Positions 45,718 to 54,367 of a stretch of DNA of 64,000 nt are shown piece after piece. The position numbers and the translations under genes were made by a program. How positions within the stretch are numbered: the first letter of the stretch is position 1; each line of letters opens with the position of its first letter. The stretch comes from Roseibium limicola (GTDB lineage Bacteria; Pseudomonadota; Alphaproteobacteria; Rhizobiales; Stappiaceae): positions 496,001 to 560,000 of the forward strand of contig NZ_JAFLNF010000001.1 of NCBI RefSeq assembly GCF_017313085.1, given 5' to 3'. Below the pieces are notes generated by a model. The model did not search any database. It was not told the origin of the DNA and saw nothing but the letters and a program-made list of their open reading frames with translations.

Positions 45718-47004
45718 ATGACCATGATCGATAGCGCTGTGGTGGCGCAGACAAATGACCTGCGAGCAAAAAACCTTAAGGCCGATTATGACGCTCTTGG
45801 GGAGCAGCTCAACCGGTGCGGCATTCCGATTGATGCCATCAAGGCGAAAGTCGCAGCTTACGGGGTTGCCGTGCCGTCCTGGGGTGTTGGAACCGGGGGA
45901 ACCCGATTTGCCCGCTTTCCAGGTGAAGGCGAACCGCGGCATATCTTCGACAAGCTGGAAGATTGCGGCGTCATCCAGCAACTGACCCGTGCGACGCCTG
46001 ACGTCTCCTTACATATTCCATGGGACAAGGCTGATCCTTCCGAGTTGAAAGCCAAGGCCCAGGCGCTTGGCCTCGGCTTTGATGCCATGAACTCCAACAC
46101 CTTTCAGGATCAGGAAGGTCAGCCCCACTCCTACAAGTTCGGCTCACTCTCCCACACTGATGCCGCCACTCGCCAACAGGCGGTCGAACATAACCTGGAA
46201 TGCATCGAGATCGGCAGGGCCATCGGCTCCAAGGCCCTCACGGTCTGGATCGGCGACGGGTCGAACTTTCCCGGTCAGAGCAACTTCACCCGACAGTTCG
46301 AGCGCTATCTCGATGCGGCCAAGCAGATCTACGCTCAGTTGCCGGGCGACTGGCGGCTCTTCACCGAGCACAAGATGTATGAGCCTGCCTTCTATTCCAC
46401 GGTCGTGCAGGACTGGGGCACCAACTACATGATCGCCCAGGAGCTGGGGGAGCAAGCCTATTGCCTCGTCGATCTCGGCCACCATGCGCCCAACGTCAAC
46501 ATCGAGATGATCGTTGCCCGACTGGTGCAATTCGGAAAGCTCGGTGGTTTCCACTTCAACGACAGCAAATACGGCGACGACGACCTCGACACCGGATCCA
46601 TCGATCCCTATCGCCTGTTCCTGGTGTTCAATGAGCTGGTCGATGCGGAAAAGCGCCAGGCACCGGGCTTCGACCCGGCCCACATGCTCGATCAATCCCA
46701 CAACGTCACCGATCCGATTGAAAGCCTGATGGTCTCGGCCATGGAAGTGCAAAGAGCCTATGCTCAGGCGCTGATTGTTGACCGGCCTGCATTGGAAGGC
46801 TTCCAGCAGGAAAATGATGCCTTGATGGCGACCACCACCCTCAAGAAAGCATTCCGCACCGACGTTGAGCCGATATTGGCAATGGCTCGGGTGGAAAACG
46901 GCGGTGCGATTGATCCGGTCGCGACCTATCGTTCTTCGGGATATCGCAAGAAGGTCGCGGGGATTCGCCCGGCAGTCAGCGGGGCTGGCGGCGGGATCGT
47001 CTGA
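45718..47004 (+). CDS. rhaI: L-rhamnose isomerase (Rhizobium/Pseudomonas type)
   Basis: Isomerises L-rhamnose to L-rhamnulose. The 428-residue protein is of the TIM-barrel xylose isomerase-like group, unlike enteric RhaA. Visible blocks are VGTGGTRFARFPGEGEPRHI, LTVWIGDGSNFPGQSNF, LFTEHKMYEPAFYSTVVQDW (metal Glu/His), LVDLGHHAPNVNIEMIVARL and FHFNDSKYGDDDLD. ATG at 45718 has GGGAG 7 nt upstream; the frame is open 38 codons earlier only over the end of rhaD. It completes the catabolic operon rhaDI. Confidence 0.94.
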   Translation: MTMIDSAVVAQTNDLRAKNLKADYDALGEQLNRCGIPIDAIKAKVAAYGVAVPSWGVGTGGTRFARFPGEGEPRHIFDKLEDCGVIQQLTRATPDVSLHIPWDKADPSELKAKAQALGLGFDAMNSNTFQDQEGQPHSYKFGSLSHTDAATRQQAVEHNLECIEIGRAIGSKALTVWIGDGSNFPGQSNFTRQFERYLDAAKQIYAQLPGDWRLFTEHKMYEPAFYSTVVQDWGTNYMIAQELGEQAYCLVDLGHHAPNVNIEMIVARLVQFGKLGGFHFNDSKYGDDDLDTGSIDPYRLFLVFNELVDAEKRQAPGFDPAHMLDQSHNVTDPIESLMVSAMEVQRAYAQALIVDRPALEGFQQENDALMATTTLKKAFRTDVEPILAMARVENGGAIDPVATYRSSGYRKKVAGIRPAVSGAGGGIV

Positions 47005-47027
47005 ACAACAAGCAATGACATGAATCG

Positions 47028-47063
47028 CAAAAGCAGAAGCTTGACCTCAAGCTTCCGCTTTTG
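47028..47063. terminator. Bidirectional terminator between rhaI and ROK kinase genes
   Basis: A long stem with one A-C mismatch, CAAAAGC-A-GAAGCTTG (47028-47043) and CAAGCTTC-C-GCTTTTG (47048-47063), with a 4-nt loop. It has A/T-rich outer ends on both sides, so it can stop transcription in both directions. Its right arm overlaps the last codons of the minus-strand kinase gene. Confidence 0.8.
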
Positions 47064-47985
47064 GCATTTCCAAAGCCTGCTCAAGCCGTTGAAAACCCAA
47101 AATGGCGGCGCCGATCAGTCCGGGCTCAACGCGGGCCTGCGCCGGAACCACCAAAGGCCAGCGGAATTTACGCAATGTACGCGCTCGGGTCTGTTCATCC
47201 AGCCGTTTGATCAGACCGCTCGCGTTGGATAAGCCACCGCCCACAGGAATGAGCGACGCTCCGGTCAAATTCACCAGGACAGCCAATGGGCCGGTCAGCA
47301 GGTCCACATAAACTGAAATTGTTTTTTCCGCCTGTTCATTCCCCTGCTCCCAGCAGTCGATGATCTCCAGGCTGGTCAGATTCCGGCTATGCAGATGATG
47401 GTGAATGCGCTCCAGTCCGCGAGCGCTGCAAATGGCATCAAGACACCCGGTCTGCCCGCACCCGCAGGCAAACTGCGGTACGCTTCGAGCAGGTACACCG
47501 GCCTGAATGGCGGATATGGGCCCATGACCCCATTCACCGGCATACCCACCATTTTGATTGATGAGCTCTCCCCGAACCACCAGTCCTCCGCCCACACCGG
47601 ACCCCAGAATAGCGCCGAAGACGATGTCGTGCCCTTTGCCAGCGCCATACGTCGCCTCTGTCAGCGCAAAGCAGTCCGCGTCATTCGCGACCACGACTGG
47701 GAGCTTGAGGAGGCGTTCCAGATCGGCGACCAGATTCCGCCCGTGAATGCATGGGATATTCGCAACGATCATTGTGTTGATGTCCGGATCGACGATCCCG
47801 GCAATGGAAAGTGCGACGCAACTCGGCTTTTGCGGAGCCGCCTTAATCACCGCAGCCAACTGACGGACAAATTCATCGAAGTCGTCTATCGGAGTTGGTA
47901 CCCGTGGGACGGGTACAACCTCTTGAGGACCATGCGCATAGGCCCCCTTGATGGTCGTGCCGCCGATATCGAAGCAGACGATCAC
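47047..47985 (-). CDS. nagK: ROK-family sugar kinase, probable N-acetylglucosamine kinase
   Basis: A 312-residue ROK kinase. The ATP loop CFDIGGTTIKGAYA is at the N-terminus, the catalytic Asp is in VANDADCFAL, and the zinc motif CGCGQTGCLDAICS is intact. It probably phosphorylates N-acetylglucosamine to the 6-phosphate for NagA. GTG at 47985 overlaps the nagA stop as GTGA, with GGGAG 8 nt upstream, and is preferred over the ATG at 48012. It is the last gene of the minus-strand amino-sugar operon (GntR, nagB-II, nagA, kinase). Confidence 0.85.
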   Translation of the reverse strand: MIVCFDIGGTTIKGAYAHGPQEVVPVPRVPTPIDDFDEFVRQLAAVIKAAPQKPSCVALSIAGIVDPDINTMIVANIPCIHGRNLVADLERLLKLPVVVANDADCFALTEATYGAGKGHDIVFGAILGSGVGGGLVVRGELINQNGGYAGEWGHGPISAIQAGVPARSVPQFACGCGQTGCLDAICSARGLERIHHHLHSRNLTSLEIIDCWEQGNEQAEKTISVYVDLLTGPLAVLVNLTGASLIPVGGGLSNASGLIKRLDEQTRARTLRKFRWPLVVPAQARVEPGLIGAAILGFQRLEQALEMPKAEA

Positions 47986-49172
47986 GCCACCAGCTCCCGA
48001 TGATCCAGCCATTCGCCACCGATCACGCTCGCCTGTATGTCCATGTCCTTGTTCAGAACCAGAAAGTCTGCCCGATTACCGGAGGCAAGCAGGCCGAAAC
48101 CATCCAGTCCGCATGCTTCTGCGGGATAGCGCGTCGCCATGCGAACCGCTTCGTCAAGACCCATCCCGATGGTTTTGATCATGAACCTGACGCAGGACAG
48201 CATGTCGATATCAGCTCCGGCAAGTGTGCCGTCGGCCAGGGTCAGGCGACCACCTCGGCGGAAAACTTCGCGGCCATTCAGCTGGAAGCTCTGTTCAGTC
48301 GAGCCGATGGAAGACATGGCATCGGTCACCAGAAACACGTGCCCCGGGCCTCGCTTTGCATCCAGCGCAATCTGGATGGCCAACGGGTCAACGTGGTGAC
48401 CATCCGCAATCAGACCACAGCTTAATTCTCCCAACCCGATAGCAGCCCCGACCAGACCCGGATCCCGGTGATGAAGCGGGCTCATGGCATTGAACAGATG
48501 CGTGACCATCGTCGCCCCGGCGGCAACGAACTTTCGGATGTCATCCAGCCCTGCATTCGAATGCCCAAGACTGACGACGACCTCGGCTTCGACCAGCGCC
48601 CGCACCTGATCCGGCGTGGTGCTTTCAGGTGCCAAAGTAACCAGCAGTTTCGGCAAGAGCAAAGCTGCTTCCACGAGGCGTTGCACGTCGTCTTCGGTCA
48701 TCGGTCGAATAAGATCGGGGGAATGAGTGCCCTTGCGTGCCACTGACAAGTGTGGCCCTTCCAGATGCAACCCCGCAAAACCGGAAACTTTCGCCTGGGT
48801 TGCAGCCACACCGGCAGCAATAGCGCGCTCCGTGATCTCGGCCGTGTCCGTGATCAATGTTGGCAACAAGGCTGTCGTGCCAAATGCCCTATGCGCAGAA
48901 CAGATCTTCTGAATACCAGCCAGGGATGGGTCGTTGTTCAGGAGCACTCCGCCACCGCCGTTCACCTGTAAATCGACAAAGCCCGGAACAATGAGACAGC
49001 CTTCGCAGTCGTGACGTTGCGATGCGCGTTGAAACGCCGCTTCGTCGCCAATACCCGCAACCACACTGCCACTCACAGCAAGAGCACGATCTTCATGCCA
49101 CGCATGGCCGTCGAAAATGCGCGCTCCGGTAACAAGCACCGGAGAGATTTCGGTTTGAGCCGTCGGCATCAT
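47982..49172 (-). CDS. nagA: N-acetylglucosamine-6-phosphate deacetylase
   Basis: Removes acetate from GlcNAc-6-phosphate to give glucosamine-6-phosphate. The 396-residue amidohydrolase has PGFVDLQVNGGGGV (in place of the HxH motif, as usual for NagA), LHLEGPHLSVARKG with the metal Glu, VVSLGHSNAG, HLFNAMSPLHHRDPG, and LVTDAMSSIGS with the catalytic Asp. The start codon overlaps the nagB-II stop (ATGATG). Cytoplasmic. Length and motifs are normal. Confidence 0.94.
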   Translation of the reverse strand: MMPTAQTEISPVLVTGARIFDGHAWHEDRALAVSGSVVAGIGDEAAFQRASQRHDCEGCLIVPGFVDLQVNGGGGVLLNNDPSLAGIQKICSAHRAFGTTALLPTLITDTAEITERAIAAGVAATQAKVSGFAGLHLEGPHLSVARKGTHSPDLIRPMTEDDVQRLVEAALLLPKLLVTLAPESTTPDQVRALVEAEVVVSLGHSNAGLDDIRKFVAAGATMVTHLFNAMSPLHHRDPGLVGAAIGLGELSCGLIADGHHVDPLAIQIALDAKRGPGHVFLVTDAMSSIGSTEQSFQLNGREVFRRGGRLTLADGTLAGADIDMLSCVRFMIKTIGMGLDEAVRMATRYPAEACGLDGFGLLASGNRADFLVLNKDMDIQASVIGGEWLDHRELVA

Positions 49173-50191
49173 AGGGTCTCAGTCACCTTCTGCAGGACAG
49201 CCGGGGAATCCGGATTGAAATTGCGGTCTCGGGAAAGCTGTTCCACCATCTTGTAGTAGGGAATGATCTGCAAGAGAGCATCAGTCAAAGGATGCGCGCC
49301 CTCAACACACGGCAACACATGCGCAGCTTTGGCCTTGGACGACGTGACAAAGACCTCATTGCTCCTGCCAGCCAGCTGATCGGCAACGTCAACGGCAGTC
49401 ATCTCGGCTTCGTCGCCAGCTGCAAAGACCAGAACCGGAAACCCATTGCCTACAAGTGAAACCGGACCATGCAGAACTTCGGCGGAAGAATAGGCCTCAG
49501 CGTGCAGTTCGCAGGTTTCCTTGCATTTCAAAGCCGCTTCGCCGGCAATCGCCAGCGAGGGACCCCGCCCGAGGAAATACAGCGACTGCGCATCCGTCAA
49601 CCGATTACCAAGCGCCGACCAGTCGAGCTTCAAGGCCTGCTCTGCCTGCTCCGGCAACAGCGCCAATGCCTTTTTCAACTCCTCGTCTTCCGTCCACTCG
49701 GCCAGAATGAACAGACCAGCCACAATCGAATTGAAGTAGGTCTTTGTTGCCGCGACGGCCAACTCAGGTCCCGCAGCAAGGGAGATCGCGGCTGCGCTGG
49801 CATCTGCCAGCGGTGATGGGATCGTGTTGATCAGACCAACCGAGTAGGCACCCGACTTTGTCACCATCTCGGCGAGCGCGACGATGTCAGGGCTCTTTCC
49901 GGATTGGGAAATTGCCAGAGCCGCACTTCCCTTCAGTTTCAGGGTGCGGTTGTAAATCGAGGCGAGAGACGGCCCCAGGGAGGCGACCGGAACCCCGGCC
50001 TGCAACTCCACCGCATACTTCAGAAAGCTCGCGGCATGATCCGATGTCCCTCTGGCGACGGTTACCAGAACAGAAGGATCAAGCGATTTCAACTTGCTGC
50101 CAGCAGCCCGCATGTCTCCATCGGACTGCGACAGAAGACGAGAAATCGCTTCGGGTATCTCGCAGATCTCTTTGTACATATTGGACGGCAT
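49169..50191 (-). CDS. nagB-II: Glucosamine-6-phosphate deaminase, NagB-II type (double SIS domain)
   Basis: A 340-residue protein with two SIS domains and no glutamine amidotransferase domain, thus related to the isomerase half of GlmS. Motifs are VARGTSDHAASFLKYAVEL and ISQSGKSPDIVALAEMV in SIS1, and FLGRGPSLAIAGEAALKCKE and EVLHGPVSLVGNG in SIS2. With nagA directly downstream it is expected to convert glucosamine-6-phosphate to fructose-6-phosphate and ammonia. Alphaproteobacteria often use this form instead of classical NagB. It is coupled to nagA by a 4-bp overlap. Confidence 0.9.
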   Translation of the reverse strand: MPSNMYKEICEIPEAISRLLSQSDGDMRAAGSKLKSLDPSVLVTVARGTSDHAASFLKYAVELQAGVPVASLGPSLASIYNRTLKLKGSAALAISQSGKSPDIVALAEMVTKSGAYSVGLINTIPSPLADASAAAISLAAGPELAVAATKTYFNSIVAGLFILAEWTEDEELKKALALLPEQAEQALKLDWSALGNRLTDAQSLYFLGRGPSLAIAGEAALKCKETCELHAEAYSSAEVLHGPVSLVGNGFPVLVFAAGDEAEMTAVDVADQLAGRSNEVFVTSSKAKAAHVLPCVEGAHPLTDALLQIIPYYKMVEQLSRDRNFNPDSPAVLQKVTETL

Positions 50192-50206
50192 GTTTTCGCT
50201 TTCACT

Positions 50207-50959
50207 TCAGGCTGGACCGATTGCCTGCTCGGCAACCAGGTCATACAAATCACTACGGTAGAGTGTCTTGGTCACTTCGGCGACGCGGCCAGACGCCAGA
50301 TAGGCGACACGCTGAACAAGCAGAGCCGCCGCGCCAGTCGGCACACATAAAAGTTGGGTTTCTTCGTCTGTCAAAAGCTGCGCTGAGATCCGGTGAATCG
50401 CGCGGACAGGTCGCGCCCCACGTACTTCCAGATGCGCGTAAAGAGAGTTGCTGACTGATTCCGGGTCCGGCAAAATAGTCTCGGGCAGAGACGCATATTC
50501 CAGCGCCATGGGAATGCCATCGGCCAGCCGCACCCGGTGAAGGCGGGCCACCCGATTGTTGCCGCTGATGCCCAATGCCATCATCTCGTCCGAATTCGGC
50601 ATAAACACCCCCCGCAACAGCCATTGCGAAGACGCCACCAGGCCGCGACGTGCCATGTCCTCGGTAAAGGTTGTCGCCCGCGACAAGGGTTGATCCATAC
50701 GCTGCACAGGCGCGGCCACGAATGTTCCTGACCCATGGCGCCGCACCAGAACCCCGTCTTCGACCAGAGTATCGATGGCCTTGCGAACCGTCACGCGGGA
50801 CACACCGCAAATTTCCGAAATATCACGCTCCGCTGGGAGCGCATCGCCTTGAGCAAGCTGCTCAGACAGAATGGCGGCTTCGAATGCAAGTTTCAGCTTC
50901 ACATAGAGAGGGCCCTCATAGCGCTCCTGAAATCCGCTCAAGCTCGGTATTCCACCCAT
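50207..50959 (-). CDS. GntR-family regulator of amino-sugar use (HutC/NagQ-like)
   Basis: A 250-residue GntR regulator with a winged helix (GDALPAERDISEICGVSRVT) and a UTRA ligand domain (PLSRATTFTEDMARRG). The frame is open to 51073, but ATG at 50959 is preferred. The upstream extension is unlike the family and would place a TTGGTAT operator copy (51015-51034) inside the coding region. The gene heads the minus-strand operon with nagB-II, nagA and the kinase, and is divergent from a sugar importer operon. UTRA regulators of this group sense GlcN-6-P or GlcNAc-6-P, so NagQ-like control of both operons is likely. Confidence 0.85.
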   Translation of the reverse strand: MGGIPSLSGFQERYEGPLYVKLKLAFEAAILSEQLAQGDALPAERDISEICGVSRVTVRKAIDTLVEDGVLVRRHGSGTFVAAPVQRMDQPLSRATTFTEDMARRGLVASSQWLLRGVFMPNSDEMMALGISGNNRVARLHRVRLADGIPMALEYASLPETILPDPESVSNSLYAHLEVRGARPVRAIHRISAQLLTDEETQLLCVPTGAAALLVQRVAYLASGRVAEVTKTLYRSDLYDLVAEQAIGPA

Positions 50960-51395
50960 GGCAGCCAGTCGCCCCTTGATACCTTGCCGAATGCCCCAGA
51001 GGCGAACGGCGTATTGATACCAAATAAATACCAATTTTGAGTTTGTCGAACTTTTTTTCACTCTCTCTGGCAAATCTCATCTGAGCGTTGCGCTAGGCAG
51101 CCGATTTTTCTCGCGATCCATGTTCCAAATCCAAATTATGCGTAAATTTTCTCTAATTTGGTATTGCATTGGTATCATAATTGGTTTTGAATTTTCAAAA
51201 TGATATCAGATCTCAAAGACGGAAACAGGAGAACCTGCCAATTCTGACGAGACACGAGCTGTGCAGCCCATAATCATGAAATTTATTTTCATGTGACAGC
51301 CAAATTTTGGTTTTGTGTTGACCAGAACGCGCATTCGTCGCAGTTTGAAGAAAATAAATTACGTAACTGGTTTACAGATCAGAGGGTCGACAGGA
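50960..51395. promoter_or_regulatory. Divergent amino-sugar control region with two near-identical operators
   Basis: This is the longest gene-free stretch (436 bp), AT-rich at 51040-51200. It contains TTGGTATTTATTTGGTATCA on the minus strand (51015-51034) and TTGGTATTGCATTGGTATCA on the plus strand (51158-51177), matching at 17 of 20 bases. Each is a direct repeat of the half-site TTGGTAT at 11-12 bp steps and each points to one of the divergent operons. An additional inverted repeat, CCAAATTA (51131-51138) and TAATTTGG (51154-51161), overlaps the second copy. Promoter boxes could not be fixed with confidence. Confidence 0.65.
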
Positions 51396-52580
51396 ATGAA
51401 AGTTGGGATCATTGGACTCGGATTCCGGCTCGGATATCTCGGGTATATCTTCAATCAGATCGATCCGGATTTCGAGATTGTCGGTTACACGGACCCCGCG
51501 CCGGCTGGCATGCCTGTTCTTGAAGAACATGGGCTCACAGCCGGGCAATCCTACGCGACACCCGAAGAGCTGATTGCAGGTCAGGAGATGGATCTCCTGA
51601 TGATCGGCTCTCCCAACCATATGCACCTTGACCACATTCGCCTTGGGCTTGAAGCGGGTCTGAAAGTCTTCAGCGAAAAGCCGATTGTCATGAGCATCGA
51701 GCAGAGCTACGCGCTTGCCGAGCTGTTGAACACCCATGGTCACGACCGCCTGCTGGTCGGCCTCGTACTGCGCTACTCCCCGCTCTACAAGGATCTTCGC
51801 AAGGCTCAGGAAGACGGTCGCCTTGGCGAGGTCGTCTCCATCGAGGCTTCAGAGCACATCCAGCCCTATCACGGCGCATTCTTCATGCGCGACTGGCGGC
51901 GTTACTCGGAATACGCCGGCAGCTTCATACTGGAAAAATGTTGCCACGATCTGGATCTCTACAACGGCGTCGTTGGCGCCCGCCCACGCTTCGTCGCCAG
52001 CTTCGGCGGACGCAAGAGCTTCACCCCGGCCAATGCACCTCAAAACGCCGGGGTCAACGACCTGGAAGTCTACCATCGCAAGCCGAGCGGCTGGCAAGGC
52101 GCAGACAAGGTTTTCGACAGCGACGGTGATATCATCGACTACCAGACAGCCATCGTGGAATACGAAAACGGCGTCTCCATGACCTTCCACACCAACCTCA
52201 ACGTCCCCGATGAATTCCGTCGGTTCTGCGTTGTCGGCGCGAAAGGCATGGCGGAAGGCGATTTCGTCCGTGGTTTCCTCGACGTGCATCGCGCTCATGA
52301 CAATGAGAAGGTCATCGCCAACAAGTATCAGGCCCCATCAGCAACCTCGCATCACTATGGTGCGGATGAACAGATGGCCGAGGACGTATTCAAGCACATC
52401 AAGGACGGCGCGCCACTTCCGGTTTCCGCGTTGGACGCACTGGAGGCCGGTATTCTGGCTCTTGCAATGGACGAAGCCCGACTGTCGCGCAAGGTGGTCG
52501 ATCTCGCCCCTGTCTGGCAACAATATGACGCTGCCCTGCACGGCGGCCAAGCCGCCGCTCTTCCCTTGAAGTCGGCATAA
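51396..52580 (+). CDS. Gfo/Idh/MocA-family oxidoreductase
   Basis: A 394-residue NAD(P)-dependent sugar oxidoreductase. The dinucleotide fold KVGIIGLGFRLGYLGYIF starts at residue 2 and is followed by the family EKP motif in GLKVFSEKPIVMS near residue 95. The C-terminal Gfo/Idh domain has a FILEKCCHDLDLYNGVVG segment, where HDLD holds the catalytic His. ATG at 51396 has AGAGGG 9 nt upstream; the frame is open 27 codons more without support. It is the first gene of the importer operon, so it probably acts on the imported sugar or amino-sugar derivative. Confidence 0.87.
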   Translation: MKVGIIGLGFRLGYLGYIFNQIDPDFEIVGYTDPAPAGMPVLEEHGLTAGQSYATPEELIAGQEMDLLMIGSPNHMHLDHIRLGLEAGLKVFSEKPIVMSIEQSYALAELLNTHGHDRLLVGLVLRYSPLYKDLRKAQEDGRLGEVVSIEASEHIQPYHGAFFMRDWRRYSEYAGSFILEKCCHDLDLYNGVVGARPRFVASFGGRKSFTPANAPQNAGVNDLEVYHRKPSGWQGADKVFDSDGDIIDYQTAIVEYENGVSMTFHTNLNVPDEFRRFCVVGAKGMAEGDFVRGFLDVHRAHDNEKVIANKYQAPSATSHHYGADEQMAEDVFKHIKDGAPLPVSALDALEAGILALAMDEARLSRKVVDLAPVWQQYDAALHGGQAAALPLKSA

Positions 52581-52591
52581 GGGGCTCCCAG

Positions 52592-53476
52592 ATGAACGCC
52601 AAGAAAAGCGCTGTCATATTCGCCTGGATGTTGCTGCTGCCCTCGCTGCTCTACATCTCGGTAATCGTCATTTACCCACTTATCGACACCGTCCATCTGT
52701 CGTTCACCAACGCTTCCCTGAAAAAAACCTACAGCTACGTAGGCTGGATCAACTACGACAAGATTTTCAACGAGACCTTTGCGGCGGTGGTGATCCGGAC
52801 ATTTGTCTGGACCTTCTTCTCGGTGCTGATCAAAATGGTCATCGGCACCTTCGGCGCCATCATGCTGAACACCGCCGTGCCGGGACGCACCCTCTTCCGC
52901 ATCCTCACAATGCCGCCCTGGATAGTCCCGATGGCAATCGGCATCTTCATGTGGGGCTGGATGTACAACGGTCAGTTCGGAATGATTTCCGGCGTCCTGC
53001 AGAATTGGGGCGTTGTCGACGGCCCGGTTGCTTTCCTCGCCTACGGATCATCCGCCTTCTGGGCCACCATCGTGACCGACGTCTGGATTGGCGTTCCGAT
53101 GGTCACACTCTACATGCTGGCAGCCATCCAGTCGGTGCCTCAGGATCTTTATGAAGCCGCATGGACCGATGGCGCGGGGCGCATGTACCGCTTTCGCCGT
53201 ATCACCCTGCCACTGATCATCCCGGCGCTCATCACCATGTCGATGATCTCGCTGATCTCGACCTTCAACTCCTTCGACATCATCTGGATCCTCACCCAGG
53301 GGGGACCGAGCGGCTCCACCACCACGATGATCATCGACACCTACAAGACGGCAATCGGATCCTACAAATATGGAGAAGGCGCTGCACGTGCCGTCCTGAT
53401 CTGTATCTTCCTGTCGATCTTCTGCTTCTTCTACTTCCGCGTCACAAGTCGGATTTCACCGGAGACGGCACGATGA
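52592..53476 (+). CDS. Sugar ABC transporter permease (MalF/UgpA type)
   Basis: A 294-residue inner-membrane permease of the CUT1 class with six hydrophobic segments. The EAA loop is LYEAAWTDGAGRMYRFRRIT, and the early WMLLLPSLLYISVIVIYPL segment is typical. It starts 11 bp after the oxidoreductase gene and overlaps the second permease by ATGA. CUT1 importers carry di- and oligosaccharides, glycerol phosphate and also GlcNAc or chitobiose. The position next to nagA/nagB-II points to an amino sugar. Confidence 0.9.
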   Translation: MNAKKSAVIFAWMLLLPSLLYISVIVIYPLIDTVHLSFTNASLKKTYSYVGWINYDKIFNETFAAVVIRTFVWTFFSVLIKMVIGTFGAIMLNTAVPGRTLFRILTMPPWIVPMAIGIFMWGWMYNGQFGMISGVLQNWGVVDGPVAFLAYGSSAFWATIVTDVWIGVPMVTLYMLAAIQSVPQDLYEAAWTDGAGRMYRFRRITLPLIIPALITMSMISLISTFNSFDIIWILTQGGPSGSTTTMIIDTYKTAIGSYKYGEGAARAVLICIFLSIFCFFYFRVTSRISPETAR

Positions 53477-54330
53477 GCAACAAGAATGCCATGATCAATC
53501 GCTACGCTTGGTACGAGACGATCGCGATTTACGCCGGAATTGCCGTCTTCATGATCTTCGTCCTGGCACCCTTCGTCGAAGGCTTCCTGGTCTCCTTGAA
53601 GCCTCTCAGCCGGCTGTTCTCTTCGCCCTACAAGTTCTGGCCTGAGAACGGCTCCTTCGATGCCTATTTCACCATGTGGGATAGCGTGCCGGGGTTTGGA
53701 CGATACGTCTTCAACTCGATCTTCATCTCCACCGTCGCGACTGTCATCGTCTTGCTGTTGGTGGTGCCAGCCGCCTACGCTTTCGCCCGGTTCCGCTTTA
53801 CCGGTCGTGGCCCGCTTCTGGGCGCGTTCCTCGCCGTCAACATGTTCTCCGGTGCGGTGCTAATCATTCCACTGTTCCGTCTGATGCGCTCCATGGGCAT
53901 TCTGAATACCTATGCGGCCATGATTGTCCCTGGCGTTGCCTTTCTCATTCCGACAGCCATCTGGCTTCTGCGCACCTACATGCTGCGGATCCCGAAAGAG
54001 CTTGAGGAAGCCGCTTATGCGGATGGCGCATCACGCATTTACACATTCCGCCGCGTGATCCTGCCTCTCGCCATGCCCGGCATCACCGTCGTGGCGATTA
54101 CCACCTTCATCGGGGCCTATGCGCAGCAGTTCATCTATGCGCTGACCTTCAATTCCAAAACGGAATACATGCCTTTGCCGATTGGGCTTTTCGCCTACTT
54201 CGGCCGCCAGGAAGTGATCTGGAACGAACTCATGGCAGCCAGCTTTGTCGGCATTGCGCCTGCCATGATCGTGATTTTCTTTCTGCAACGCTATCTCGTC
54301 AACGGGCTCACCGCTGGCGCGGTCAAATAA
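53473..54330 (+). CDS. Sugar ABC transporter permease (MalG/UgpE type)
   Basis: A 285-residue CUT1 permease. The EAA loop is LEEAAYADGASRIYTFRRVI, followed by LPLAMPGITVVAITTFIGAY. The ATG at 53473 overlaps the MalF-type stop (ATGA); an apparent longer frame upstream is only a shadow of that gene. It forms the membrane domain with the preceding permease. The binding-protein gene follows after 37 bp. Confidence 0.9.
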   Translation: MSNKNAMINRYAWYETIAIYAGIAVFMIFVLAPFVEGFLVSLKPLSRLFSSPYKFWPENGSFDAYFTMWDSVPGFGRYVFNSIFISTVATVIVLLLVVPAAYAFARFRFTGRGPLLGAFLAVNMFSGAVLIIPLFRLMRSMGILNTYAAMIVPGVAFLIPTAIWLLRTYMLRIPKELEEAAYADGASRIYTFRRVILPLAMPGITVVAITTFIGAYAQQFIYALTFNSKTEYMPLPIGLFAYFGRQEVIWNELMAASFVGIAPAMIVIFFLQRYLVNGLTAGAVK

Positions 54331-54367
54331 TAAAAAACCGTCCTTCCACAAGAGTTAGGGAAATCAG

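Noticed and set aside
51131-51161. CCAAATTA/TAATTTGG inverted repeat as a separate operator
   Set aside because: It is AT-rich and overlaps the stronger TTGGTAT element, so symmetry by chance is likely; kept only as a note in that region.
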